64,000 bases of DNA from Isoetes taiwanensis (lineage: Eukaryota; Streptophyta; Lycopodiopsida; Isoetales; Isoetaceae). A program made the position numbers and the translations under genes. This document shows, in pieces, positions 33,297 to 45,754 of the stretch. Position 1 is the stretch's first letter; each line of letters begins with the position of its first letter. The notes under the pieces were generated by a model. It made no database searches. It was not told the DNA's origin and saw only the letters and a program-made list of their open reading frames with translations. Where the stretch lies: assembly GCA_021234155.1 (NCBI GenBank), contig JAJEKV010000293.1, forward strand, positions 64,001 through 128,000. Reading direction: 5' to 3'.

Positions 33297-36200
33297 TCAC
33301 ATCAGTTTGGTGCCTTCATAACTACAATGCACATCTGCCACTAAATGCCGAATATGTGGTGCATACCATTTGACGCGTTCCATATGGGTTAATTGCACAT
33401 GCCAGCTCCTCCCTAACAAACGAAGAGACAAACAATATATTGTGCTTTAGGACCAAAGGCTTCAGAAACATCCCCAAAGGTATAAATGCTGCACCTTGTG
33501 AAAGAGCATAATTTATAATCTTATCCTTCAAGTATTCAGCCCATGCCTTCTCCTCTGTATCCTTAACGTTGGCATGAACATGAAGTATTCCACCATCAGG
33601 TCTGTATTTCAACATTTAAATACCATAAGCAGTTGTTCCTCTAGAGGTAACTATCAAGCACAATAGTTTGTGGATGCATACCGTAGTGCTTTTACAGCTA
33701 CTGACCAGCTTTCCTCACTACTAGGTAGAAGACCCAAGCAGACCCGGTTTGCAATACCCTAAACACAAACCCATATATCAGCTCAAATCAGAGGCATACA
33801 AACAGAAAGTAGTAAATATATACTTAAAGAAGAACATCTGTCTACAGTATTATCACTATACTCCATAATACCTTTTATAAGTAAATGAATACCTGTGGAG
33901 CAGTTATTCGATTGTCGCCTTCAATGACAATACATCGAGCATCCACTGCATTAACATGTAAGTTGTGCCTCAAGGCCAGAAGTGCATGAGGATTCCATTC
34001 GCATGCATATACCATTTCTGCACCTGACCTGGCAGAAAAATTTCATATATAAATTATAAATAATTGAAATATGACAAAACACTCAAGTGCGACTTATTGA
34101 AATAAGATCGGTGTTTATGCAACAGGAGAACTCCTATTGGTTTGAACGGACGTGCGACAAAGACAAAGAAACTTCTTCTCTGAAACAACCACACGTTTCT
34201 ACTCAAGACTGATGACCATGCACGAATATTGTTTCCACTACATGCCATCTGCAGAGCAAATAAGTACTCATATTTCCAAGCAGCACGCCCTCGCATGCAA
34301 TGGGTGAAGCTCACGTGTTATTATTATTGGTTAAGACTTATTCGTTGGAACTAAAGTATAACTATGTACATCCAGCTTTAAGTGGTTCCAGGTCTTACAA
34401 AGTGCCAAGAAATGTGTTTGCCCCCCATTAGCCACAAGAAAATGAGTTGGAAACTATATACTACAGCATGAATGCCAGTACATTTCTCAATGCATGCATG
34501 TAATATTTTATCATAACTACGATGTCTCGTGTTTATCATAGCTTGTCTACTATGAAGCCAGCCAAGCTTACATAAAAACTGCATTTTACTATGTGCAATG
34601 ACTCTGGTTTCTCATGTTTGGTTAGACATCGTTTGACTGTGCAACAAGAAAAGGAAATTATATGCATACCTGACAAGAAATGGCAATGTGAAATATCCAA
34701 TTCCTGCAAAGAGGTCGACAACAATTTCACCCACGCAGTTCATACGCGATACCCTTATCCTTTCAGAAACGTTTCCGGATGAAAACATGCATTTAGTTGC
34801 ATCAAAAGAATATACTATTCCATTTTCTCGATGCATGACCCATGCATTGTTCCCATAAAGTATCTGCAGGGTACTGTCTCTTGTTCCTGTAGAAGCCACA
34901 GTTCCCTGCAATTGTATCATAAGAAGCTTTTTAAAAGTGCTTCTAAAGACAAGTCTAATGGAATCATTAGCCAGCCTGATAGTCTTGTGGTATGAAAGAC
35001 TGTGTTATGAAACTTAAGTAATTATTGAACAAAAATAATGAAAAAGCAAACCTGTCGTGCAATTCGAGACACATTAAGTATTTCAGCCAGAATAATCCAG
35101 AGTACATCTCCCAGAGATGCCCAACTATTGCTGGTCAAGGAATTAGCAGGCAGAACCGCCATGTCACCAAGACACTCCCATCTGGAAGATAATGATGTCT
35201 TTTAAAAAAATATACCTGCAAGCTATAGACCATTCAATCAGCTAATCATAAATTACTTACCGAGCTGGCAACTCTTCAACCAGGTGTATAGGAAGGTTGT
35301 TGTCTCTCAGTAATAAACTAATACGTTCTCTCATTATAGTGTATGGACTCACAGCACAATTGCGTCTATCTGATACTTCTACTTCTCTGGCTTCTCCTCC
35401 ATTGATGATGCATCTTTCTAATGCCAGCTTTGCCTGTGACCTATCAGTTCCACCTTCAAGATTTAGAGATGAGACGTCATTTTCCTTTTCCAAAAGCAAC
35501 TGCTTCATGCAAATAATTTGATTCGCAGCAACTAGTGTAATAGGAAATGCAACTTTAGCACCCATGCATGTTATCTGAACCTTTCTTTCCCTGTCAATCC
35601 AACCAAGGGTTTTCAATGCATCCTTGCCAATCTTTGCAAGAATAGAATCAAGCTGAAAAACCCATCCATTCTTCTTCGCGCCAACTTCTTCTGTAATGTC
35701 TGTCCTGGAAGTAAGCACCATGGCTTTTTGAGCGGTCTTCATCTTTGTATCTTCTAGTGCATTTACTGCAAGAGTGGATTGTTGGGAAAAGGGCAATACA
35801 ATGTCAGGTCTATCCTTAAGCAAGTGTTCTCCATTTGCCTCATAAATATGACAACCTACATCAATCAAGAAAGGGTTGCTAAAACTTGTTCCAAATGCAA
35901 AGCATGAGGTTCCACCACCAACAACAATAAGTTTATTCTCAAAAACAGTGACTGTATGCCGCAACAAGAACGTGTCGGAAGGCACTTGAACTCTATACTG
36001 CTTCCAACTCATGCACTTTGTATCCAATATGAACAACTCATTGCTCTGTTTTGTGATAGGACATCCGCCTAGTAGTGCCATGTATTGACCAAAAGCAGTG
36101 CATGAATGTGAAAACCTTGGAACGGGTTGGTCACCAATTGTGGTCTCCTTCGTCCATGTACATGTGGAGATGTCAAACATATAAATATCACCAAAGATAG

Positions 36201-38548
36201 TGGCGCCATCAAATCCACCAAACATGTAAAGTTTGTTACCAATTGCAATTAATGAATGTGAATACCGTGGAGATGGTATGTCGCCTCTACATTCAAGTAA
36301 TGACCAATGTCTCAAGTGGGTATCCAACACTAGCAGGTCACCATAAGCTACAGATCTTCCTAAACCCCCATGAATGTAGATTCTTGAACCAAGCGATGCA
36401 CCTGCATGGCGATGCCTACAAAAGAGATGCTGATATCATAGGATCCAAAGGAAAAGCAAAACAAGAATCTCTGAAGCATCCAAAGCTCTAGAAAGGGTGT
36501 TTGCAGCATCATGAGATTGTACCTAGGTAGAAATTTTGCCCCAGTGGTTTTCACATTACTCCATTGCAACGTATCTATGTCAAGGACCATAACTTCTTGG
36601 AGAGGAGTGCTTGGATCCTCCCTCCCACCTATCACCCACATCTTATCACCTAAGACAAAAGCCCTATGTCCCATCCTTGGAGAAGGTGGCTCAATAGTAT
36701 CCAAATGTTTGATAGTCCCATTGAATTGGTCAAGTAGTAAGGTATCAGATAATCGTGCATGTCTTCCAACGCCACCATATCCTCCAAATATCAACAATGA
36801 AGATTGTCTGATAGTACCAACTGGTGAAGATATTGTGCATCTGGTGTGTCCCCAATGGTGTAACCATTCTATAGATCCACTAGAGAGAATCATATTGGAG
36901 AATGCAAGCCCTGCATCATTGTACACTGTATAGATTTCTCAGATTGAGATGGTTTTCACCATTTAAACTCTTGCAGCTTATCCAGCACATTATATATAAA
37001 CAGAAACAACAATTGCTCTTTCCAAAAGTAGAGCTATGCAAGAGAAATAACAAAGGACAAAATTTTCGCAACTAACGATGTTCTGAACAACATGGAGAAC
37101 ATAGACATTTAAGGTTTCCATAAAAGCTGACTACATATAAGATGTTTAGGCGTAGCGGAACTGTTCGTGCTGCTGAATGCAGGTGGTTGCAGATACAAAA
37201 AACAGAAAAAGCATTATGTGATTCGCAACAAAAATGTCTATTCAGTAATCATATTAATACAAAAATGCACCACTTGAAACTTCCATGTGATTTCCACCTA
37301 TAAGAGAAGTTTCATGCAGTGCCTACATATCTATTACCTAGAAAACCTTTGTTCGGTGTGCCTTCATCAATAGAAATTTGTAAAGGACTTCTCAGCTGTG
37401 ACTCTAGATTATTAAGGCGCTCCAAAATGCGCTTCTGTCTATTTCCCAGCACAAGTAACTTTTTTTGAAGAGTCTTAGGCAATGCTGTTAACGGGCATCC
37501 ATTCTGTGAGTTGTCTGAGAATACGGACTGGTCAGCTATATTCCCATTATTATTAGGCTGAAGCACAGCAGCATATGGGCATGTAATTCCTATTTTGAAC
37601 TGCAATACAGAAGACCGATAAGTAGCTTTAGTAGATAATGGAAGTACAATTTCTAAACCTATCCTTGTCCCCTAATACCCATGCTTTGCAATAAGAACGT
37701 GCAGTGATAAAAACTGGCTGGTTCTAGATAGATGCAAAAGCATGGTAATAAACCTAAAGTTAATTTGATTCTATTTTAATAGCATGCTAATCACAAACCT
37801 GATCAGTAAAGGATGCGAGGAACCTAGACGTCCTTTCTCTGTTCACATACATCTTGTTATTTGATAATTCAGTAAGAAACTTCAAGTATTCTTCGGAGAC
37901 CATCAACCTGCCCATTCGTGCAATTGGAACTTCCAAGCGAATAGAGCAGCGTATAGCTACAATGACACGCTTCCCAATGCTTGTAATCCCTGCGAAGACA
38001 CTAAAATACTTCAGGAAGAATTGAACATCCTCTATCATTTATTCACGAAGCATTTGTTCTAAAATCGACTACCAGGCAACTTAAGGCGAACCTGACTCTC
38101 GAAAACCAGCCCCCAAGGCACAGGTAACAAGCTTCTGTGCAGCCAGAACAGAAATGCATTCCAAAGCCAATATGAAAGGCTCAAATCTGAACACCAGAAG
38201 CCCTTCCATGGACTGATTGTACTTTCCATTTATGGCAGCCAACAAATCATTGACTTCAACATTCTCATGACTTACAAATAGCCAATCACCACCCTTCTTC
38301 TGCGGTTTCTGCTTGGCACAACCTTGAATATTATTCGGGCTTTTGGCAGAAAAATTTTGATCAATGGGCTCCAGAAATAGAGTTATACGGCCAGAACAGG
38401 AACTGGTAGTGAAAAAGGCAGGGTGCCCATTGATAGATTCAACGAGGCCAAGAATTGGAGCATCAAGACCACCCTTACGAGAACGATCCACTTGGTCAGA
38501 AGCCAAGATTGTTAGAACTCTTCTCTTTCGCTCGTGGAAGGCGTCCAT
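33297..38548 (-). CDS. TYW2/3/4: tRNA wybutosine-synthesising protein 2/3/4 (TYW3-kelch-TYW2 fusion)
   Basis: Eleven exons (minus strand): 38,548-38,092, 37,989-37,799, 37,599-37,338, 36,925-36,523, 36,415-35,261, 35,181-35,052, 34,905-34,670, 34,028-33,893, 33,758-33,682, 33,601-33,495, 33,412-33,297. All introns are GT-AG. The total is 3,270 nt, in frame from ATG to TGA, 1,089 aa. Residues 1-235: TYW3 methyltransferase domain (GHPAFFTTSSCSGRITLF, GGDWLFVSHE, GFRESG, IRCSIRLEVPIARMG). About 315-640: kelch repeats of the TYW4 type (IFGGYGG, VIGGRED, IYIHGGLGR, MFGGFDG). About 770-1,089: TYW2 aminocarboxypropyl transferase, with SAM motif VVDLFAGIGYFTLPF, ACEWNPHAL, GDNRITAP and the end VKWYAPHIRHLVADV. 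These steps convert the 7-aminocarboxypropyl-demethylwyosine precursors at G37 of tRNA-Phe toward wybutosine, in the cytosol. The TYW4 methyltransferase domain itself is absent, as in other plant fusions. No break was found; it appears functional. Confidence 0.95.
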
Positions 38549-38550
38549 GG

Positions 38551-38561
38551 TTTAGGGTTTA
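38551..38561 (-). promoter_or_regulatory. telo-box beside the TYW2/3/4 start codon
   Basis: TAAACCCTAAA on the minus strand ends two bases before the ATG, so it lies in the 5' leader. Telo-boxes (AAACCCTAA) are common near the starts of plant genes for the translation apparatus. The ATG context (ACCATGG) is favourable. Confidence 0.55.
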
Positions 38562-39079
38562 TCAATCCCGCATTTTTCAAACAAGATGGTTAACGGATTA
38601 ATGGATTGCCCATTGGAATGACTCCCAATTGACCTCTAACTTATTAGGTTGTGTATATTTCCGTGATACAAGTTCCCTGTCACCACACCATGCAGAAATA
38701 TTTGCAAGTATAAGGGTGCATCCCCATTACGCTAAAAAATCGTTGGTACCTGTGACACCTTGCAAGTTCTGCAGGAGGAGCGTTCCCATTCCACAACCGG
38801 ACTTTGATTTTGCTGATATGGCACAGGTCTGGAACTCCAATTCAGATGGATTTGAAAGCTTCTGAATATCCTAAATCAGAACTGAGTTTGTCTTCTAGCA
38901 AGATTTCATTTGTCCCCTGGCCAAAACACATCACAGGTGCAATAGGAATCGTATTCTTCAGAAACCGGCAACTGGGACCATGAAATTGGTGCATAAAATT
39001 GCCGGTGCTGGCTAATGGGAATATACCCTAATAAGCGTTTTAATGGCCAAGGAAGATGATGCCCAATGTTTAATAGCAC
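38562..39079. other. upstream region of TYW2/3/4
   Basis: Presumed promoter. On the plus strand a frame at about 38,740-38,865 reads ...VTPCKFCRRSVPIPQPDFDF... to TGA, but without an ATG that fits a gene. It may be an exon scrap. Nothing else is supported. Confidence 0.35.
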
Positions 39080-39960
39080 ATTCTAATGCCAAAGGAAGAT
39101 GCTTATGTATACATAAATGATCTTTTTGTGTTGATTCTGGGGAGTCAACAGAAAGGAAGATGCTCTTATGTATACATAAATGATCTTTTTGTGTTGATTC
39201 CGGGAAGGAAACAAAGGACGACGTCGTTAAGCGGAGCCCCCTTGTTGACTTCCCCCAATCAACACTAAATTTCAGTGGTTTAAAGCAAGTGCTCAAGGCA
39301 TCTAGATGTTGTTGCATACTAATTGGGGTGTAGGCTAAAAGATCCACGTCACCTGCATACATTAGTTGCGGGACGACATGATGAGCAAGTCTATCTCCTC
39401 TCCCCCCAACCTCCATGATGTGCAAGCCAAGCCTCAAACTGATAAATGTATAACCCAAATAGTGTAGGAGAGAGTGGCCTTGGGTGGTATTCATGTTAAA
39501 CATGTTTCACAAGGCCTGTATATGGCATCATGTGGACTCTCAGTCGTATCAATCTTTCCCATCGTTTCTCCCTAGGGACCTTATTGAAAGCTTTGGGAAA
39601 GTCCACAAAGCATTAATATAGATCCTGTCATTTATTTCTGATTTTCTATCAAGATGCGCAATGTGAAGATATGGCATATGGTTGAATGCTGGGGTCTAAA
39701 GTCTGCTTGTGCAATTGTGTACCCCTCTGATTCCTCTGTCCATGCCATCAATTGCTACTCAAAATACTGGCCAACAATTTTCCAACTGACTATGAATGTG
39801 CAGTAGTTAGCAGGGCAATGTGGATCTTTTGCCTCATGTATTGGGACCATCCGGCTAACTCCATTATGAGGGGAAGCCTTCTAGAAGGGCTCCATTGAAT
39901 AAACTAGTAAGAACGGGGACAATATGTGGTTCAGCCTATTTTTACAATTTTGCCTGCTTG
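39080..39960 (-). mobile_element. decayed LINE reverse transcriptase fragment
   Basis: The minus strand shows RT motifs in order, across frameshifts: TFPKAFNKVPREKRWERL (motif A area), RPLSPTLFGLYIYQFEAWL (motif B), and QLMYAGDVDLLAYTPISMQQ (motif C, YADD altered to YAGDVD). HLDALSTC follows. The low-coordinate end has a 61-bp tandem repeat (39,091-39,151 and 39,152-39,205). No tail or target duplication is visible. Neither the endonuclease nor the C-terminal zinc region is present. Confidence 0.7.
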
Positions 39961-40084
39961 CCATCTAAATTTGCAGTTTTTCCATTTGCGAGATGTTGCA
40001 AGCCTTTATCCTCGTGACCTTGTAATATGATTATAGATGTTTGTATTGTAGAACTATGCAATGAATAGCAGAGCTCTCAGTTAA

Positions 40085-43000
40085 GAAGATATGTCGGGCA
40101 TGTGCAAATGAAAATATTTAGTTGCCATTGATTCCAGAACTACCACAGGCATTATTTGATCTATATACGAGAGCAGATAGTTTGAGTGATCACTTTCGCA
40201 TGAACATTAGAAAGTATAATAATATATTCTCATTTGCCTCAGTGGGCGTGAAAATTGATGAGGCGCTGGCAACTGTTGTTGGTGGGGCCTATATTTTTAG
40301 GGCCAATGGCCGTACGTGCCATAAGATGGGAACGCTATTGCCACCACAAGGGCATCAAGAGCATGCACAGATATACATCATGGATGGTGATGATATGCAA
40401 GTTGAACACATAATCCATTTTTTATGGATTGAGGCAAGAAATAGTTGTGCAATTACAGGCTCTTATGATAGAGCACAAACCATTTATTAGCATATTTCTT
40501 AATGCGGCATAGATTATGCGTATTCATCCAACCATTGATATCTGATTGCATATACCTTCTTGCAATGTACACAATCCTATGAGGGAGCAATATAATGCTC
40601 CAACTGCAAATGAGGTGGTTGTCTTAATGCCTATTGATGATAAGCCCGAGGATGGTCAGAGGGATTGAGGTTTATAGATGCATATCACTCAGCATATGAT
40701 CCATTCCACTTTGTGTTACTTTTTCCCTACAGTACAGATGGATGGCATCTTAAAATACCTCATGGATGGAGTGGTGCAAAGGAAGTAACTGTTATGGAGT
40801 ACTATAGATATCATCTGTTCACGCGCCATGGATATGCATCTCCCCTTCACATGGCTGGCCGGTTGTTTCAAGAATACATTTGTAATATGTTTGAGAAGAT
40901 GGAACAAGAAAGGCTACAATTCATTGTGTTGAATCAACACACCATTCGAAAAGATGTGTTGTAGGGTATTATGAGACCTCTTTATAACCATGACTGCCAA
41001 TGAAAATTGAGAAGAGATCAGGAGGGCATTATTATATGGCCAATCGCACAAAGCAATTGACCAGAATTAGTAGCTAGAGTATTCCATATGAAAGTAAAGG
41101 AGCTGGTAGATCTGATAACTAATCATGGTATATTCGACTGCATAATCGCAAAAGTCTATGTTATTGAGTTCCAAAAGGGAGGCTTACTACATGTACATTT
41201 GTTGACTATGTTGGATCAGGCCAATAAACCCTTCACAGTTGAAGAGATTGATCATATCATTTGTGCTGAAATACCAGATACGGATGCATATCTTGAAGTG
41301 TATGAGGTGGTTACCCATAATATGATGCATGGGCCATGTGATACTGGATATTCGAATAGTCTGTACATGTAGGATGCTAAATGTACAAAATGTTATTCAC
41401 ATGCATTTTCAGATAAGACAACAGTTATTGACAGATATTCGTTGTATCGAAGAAAAGATGATGGCCGTAAGGTGAAAAAAGGGGATATAGATTTAGACAA
41501 CAGATGGGTCATGCTATACAGTCCGTGGCTGACATCGTACTTCAAGTGTCATATCAATGTTGAGGTATATCCATGTAAAGGCCGTTAAATACCTGTACAA
41601 GTATGTGCAGAAAGGGCCAGATATGATCAATGCGAACTTAGAGGCGGCGAATGATGGTGCACCTACTAGTAGGGCATCCAATATAAACCATGATGAGGTC
41701 GAGCAATTCTTGAATGTACGCTATTTTTCAGTATCTGAAGCATCACGGAGAATCCTCTCATATGATATATAACAATAGTTTCTTTATGTCACTAGATTGG
41801 CTGTGCATCTCCCAATGCAATAGGATGCATACTATCGAGAAGGTATGAGCGTACACATGATAAGAAGTAGGAATAACGGAACAACATTGACAACTTTCTT
41901 CGAGATGAATGCATCTAAAAATATAGAAGCTACTCCATTGCTCTACCGCGATTTTCCTAAAAAGTTTACCTATGAGAAACCCAGTAGGACATGGATGGCT
42001 AGATCCAACAATCAGAAGTTTCCCACAATTGGATGCATGTACTTTGTTAATCCTTTAGAAGGAGAGCAATACTATTTATAACTCCTATTGATCCGTGTGA
42101 CATGTCCAGTTAGTTTGAAGATCTGTGCTCCTTCGAAGGAGAGTTGTGTGCAACATATAAAGAAGCTTGCATTCGTCATAAGTTGCTTCGAGACAACACA
42201 AAATGGTTCGAGTCTCTTCAGGAAGCAGTAGCATGGGGCATGCCACCATAATTGCGGCACATGTTCGCCATGATCCTTTTACATTGCGAACCATCGAATC
42301 CACTGCAACTATGGGAAGAAGTCAAGCTTTCTATGGTCGATGACTTATTACACGAGGCATGAAGAGTTGCAGAGGATCAAAGTGTGCAAGTCTGTCGCCT
42401 TTTTGACATGGCACTTCTAGACGTTGAAGACCACATGAATTCTGTCGGACGATCTTTGAGAGAGTTTGAATTCATCCTTTCTGAGCATGCAATAGATCTA
42501 TATATGATATCTCGGGATGAGATGTTTCAAGAAGACATGGTAAAGGTGCAAGAAGATGTGGACCGCCTATATAATGACCAATGTGTTATCTTTGATCGTG
42601 TGATCGATGACCACGTGATTTTGGAAAAAGGACATGTGTTCTTTGTTCATGGTGTAGGTGGATCTAGAAAGAGTTTTCTTTTTAACACCATGTTGTGTTA
42701 TGTTCGTGCCAGAGGTTCATTGCACTTGCAGTTGCTTCCACCGAAATTGCATCCACTTTATTGAAGGGCGGGCGCACTGCACATTCAAGGTTCAAGCTAC
42801 CGATAGACATCAACATGCAATATTTTAAAGTAGTCCGAGCTGGCAAAATTGATAAGAGCGACACATATGATTATATGGGATGAGGCCTCAATGATGCATA
42901 AACTTGTCTATGATGCACTGGATAGAATGCTCCATGATGTGATGTCATGTGACAAATTATTAGGACTCATTGTTGTTTTGGGAGGAGATTTTTGCCAGGT

Positions 43001-43125
43001 TCCACCTGTGGTTCCACGAGGAAATCGACCCCTAATTGTGCAAGCTTCTTTGAAGTACTCTTACATAAGGGATCATGTCGAGGAGCATAAGCTCAAGAGG
43101 CTCACAGCAGGTGCAAAGCCCAGAT
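40085..43125 (+). mobile_element. decayed autonomous-type Helitron (Rep-helicase coding region)
   Basis: Consecutive plus-strand pieces match the RepHel protein. The Helitron-like N-terminal domain is HFRMNIRKYNNIFSFASVGV and GGAYIFRANGRTCHKMGTLL. FPYSTDGWHLKIPHG and MAGRLFQEYICNMFEKMEQE come next. The HUH nuclease segment is EFQKGGLLHVHLL (His-Val-His kept). The YEVVTHNMMHGPC segment and the tyrosine motif KYLYKYVQKG (two Tyr kept) follow. The PIF1 helicase shows VHGVGGSRKSFLFN (Walker A, with Arg for the second-last Gly), IIWDEASMM (Walker B) and VVLGGDFCQVPPVVPRG. Roughly ten stops or frameshifts occur. The C-terminal helicase motifs and both termini were not found, and the sequence stops at a SINE-like segment at 43,120. 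Confidence 0.88.
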
Positions 43126-43215
43126 GGTAAAGCGCTACTTCAGCGCCACTAGTTAGCTAACTTAGCGAAATGCAAGAGTCTCAAGGTGTGGGCGCCAGCC
43201 ACGGGTTAGGTGTGT
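43118..43215 (+). mobile_element. tRNA-like/SINE-like segment
   Basis: ATGGTAAAGCGC at 43,123-43,134 is close to a Pol III A-box (TRGYNNARNGG). CACGGGTTAGGTGTG about 75 bases later resembles a degraded B-box. It interrupts the Helitron helicase frame. A perfect tRNA fold is not apparent. Confidence 0.35.
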
Positions 43216-45215
43216 AGTGGATTTAAGTGGTATTTTAGGCTTACAGTGGTAACTAAGCTGGATCATCACCCCCTTTTAGTCTTAGATGCCCATCTACGAT
43301 TATGGCATCTAACTCTAAAACAAGACTGGCAAATGAACCCTAATCATTATATTCTATATCAAGAGGTGGTAGAGATCTAAGAGCCATAATGGATATGACT
43401 ATCGTAGTAGCTCTCCATAATTCCTCACATATTTGGCATGTGCGTTGCAGCCCACCTGATTATGGACTAAGGGGATTGACTGGCATAGAAGGAAGGACTT
43501 GTCCAAGTGCAATTGGTTCTTTGAGGTGCCTTGTCTGTTAGGAAACCATTGCTCGTTAGATCTAATAGCTTGCCACTACGAGAGGGTAAGGTAGGGATTT
43601 GACCCCTCCTAGGTGATGCATTGTCTCGTAGGATGACCCCAAGGAAGATGGGACAAAACATGTTCATGCTTCCACGTTACCACCTTGAGCACCAGCAAGA
43701 GGACATATTATGGACGACCTCATGTCGACCTTGGATGGTTAGGGAACGTCAAATCAATGATCTTGGTAGATCAGGATCAAGCACTTGCCATATACCTTGA
43801 TAGTAGACTAACCAATCATGTATTCTCGTAAGTAGGTAAGTATCTAAGAACTAACGAAGTTAGCTCAGTACATACAAAATGCCTCAGAAAAATTAATTTG
43901 TTTGACCTAAGTGGTAGCAAGTACTCATGAAATGTGCCTAGAGAAAGACAGAGAATTTCAGTCTGCTCCCCAGTGCACTTGAAGAGTACCTGCCTTGTTA
44001 GAGCTTTTACATGTCCCATAAATTACTGTAATGATAAACTCAAGTTTAACAACTCCTAAGAAGCTAGAAAACCATCAGAGGTATATCTAGATGTTCGTGA
44101 AACATTAATGAGGTATAGTACTCACCAAGTGCGCCCGAAGCCGAAGTATGATTCTTACTTTGCTCTCTAGTGCATTGCATGCGTACTACGAGTAATGGTA
44201 AGCATAACTTTTTCTATAAGCCTTGTAATAAACATGTTTCTAGTCCTAAAAAACCCTAAATTTGTCTTGCCTATTAATAAAACCCTGACCTAAAAAATTT
44301 AAGGCTTCTTTTTGCAAGCCACTTTTTGGGCCCCAGGGAGATGATCTCCAGTCTGTTTGACATGGTATGGACCAACTAGAGCACAAGGATGTTGTTGAAG
44401 TAGCCCAAGACTAGCACCCAAGTCCATGCCAACAAATAGAAGACCGAAAGCACAAAACTGAAGAGAAGGGCAAGACACTTTAGAAACGAAGCAAGGAGAT
44501 TGAAGCGAGAGGCTAAGGAGAGGAATAGGGAAAAAACGAAGAGATTATGGGAAGCATCAGTACTAAGTGTATAGAATACTGATAAAATTTTATCCAAACT
44601 ATATAATTGCTATAGGCAAGATCCCTATAGAATATTCTCTAAGGATTCCTGTTTGTTTTGTAGACACATAGGCTTATCCGTTTGTAACACTTTTAAAGCC
44701 ATTTTTTGACACGTGTACAAAGGCTTATTTATTTCTAATTGGATAATATAGTTTAGATAATGTTTTTAACACTTTGAAGGGTTTTTTTTACACGTGACCT
44801 AAGGCGTATTTATTACTAATGAATTCTTTCTAAAAATTGACACCTCAACATTTTGTTATCCAACATTTTATTCAAAAACCTTGACATGTGTGCGAACTTT
44901 TTGAGAAGGTTAAGGAAGGTGCCAAGAAGTGGCACTATAATTAATGTGGAAAAGGTGAGGTGGCACTGTAGCATTCTAAAAATCTTCTTTTTTCTGCCTC
45001 TACTTTAAACAACCATATCCCACAATAGTTGAGTCAGATCAAGGAGGACCCCATGCCATTGGATTCCTCTCGAGGACGACCCCATGCCATCGGATTCCAT
45101 TGGATTCCTCTCGCCGAGCACTTTCCAACAACTGGTAATTTGCCACTGTTTCAATGCCATTGGAGTCAATGTAATCGAAATGGAGAATCTTCATGGAAAC
45201 TTAGAGAACCTATGT
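43216..45215. other. non-coding DNA with dispersed repeats
   Basis: No gene is supported. A ~70-bp motif around TCTGCTCCCCAGTGCACTT (43,955) recurs in diverged form at about 45,903 and 46,108. A ~83-bp tandem duplication occurs at about 44,685 and 44,768 (AACACTTT..., CACGTG..., TATTTATT.CTAAT). At 45,040-45,115 the phrase GACCCCATGCCAT.GGATTCC is repeated. Confidence 0.5.
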
Positions 45216-45630
45216 GAAATATTTCTAGAATCTTAAGGAATCTAGAGGAATCTTAAGAGAATCTGTAGGAATCTAGACAAATCTTAAGAGAATCTAAAAG
45301 AATTCTTAGAGAATCTTAGAGAAGCTTCATAGAATCTTTGAGAATCTAAGAAAACTTTAATATAATACTGGAGAATCTTTATGGTATTTAAGGGAATCTA
45401 GAGGAAAGTTAGAGCTCTAAAAGGATTTTGATAGAATCTTAGAGAATATAGGGGAATTTTCATTGAATATTAGAAAATGCATCAGAATCTTAAGAGAATT
45501 TGAGGTAATCTTTATAGAATCTTGGGGAACCAAACAAAATCATAAGAGAATCTTGGAGAACCTAGAGGAATCGTACGAGAATCATGGGGAATCCCTATGG
45601 AACCTAAGGGAATCTTCATAGAATCTAGGG
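45215..45630. repeat. degenerate minisatellite of GAATCTTAGA-type units
   Basis: For about 415 bp, GAATCT recurs at roughly 10-25-base intervals in variants such as AGAATCTTAAGAGAATCTAG. Spacing and unit are too irregular for a simple satellite. The block is purine-biased on the plus strand and contains no gene. Confidence 0.75.
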
Positions 45631-45707
45631 CAAACAGAGTCCTAATTAGTAAATGAGCCAGTAGAGGGAAGTCACTTCCCTAATATATGAAAATCGATAA
45701 GAGAGAA

Positions 45708-45754
45708 ATGTTCGCGGCGGCCTTGGGCACCGCGATAAATTTCTTGTAGTAATA
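45708..45754 (-). mobile_element. probable CACTA (En/Spm-type) terminal inverted repeat
   Basis: Read on the minus strand from 45,754, the sequence is TACTACAAGAAATTTATCGC, then a GC-rich subterminal GGTGCCCAAGGCCGCCGCG. Plant CACTA ends begin CACTACAAGAAA, so this differs at the first base only. Only one end was seen; the rest should lie to the left. It may be a non-autonomous relic. Confidence 0.45.

Noticed and set aside
36511-36933. 140-codon plus-strand open frame
   Set aside because: Antisense shadow of a kelch-encoding exon of TYW2/3/4.
39091-39205. Possible CRISPR-like or satellite array
   Set aside because: Only two units of 61 bp without spacers, inside a LINE relic in a plant genome.
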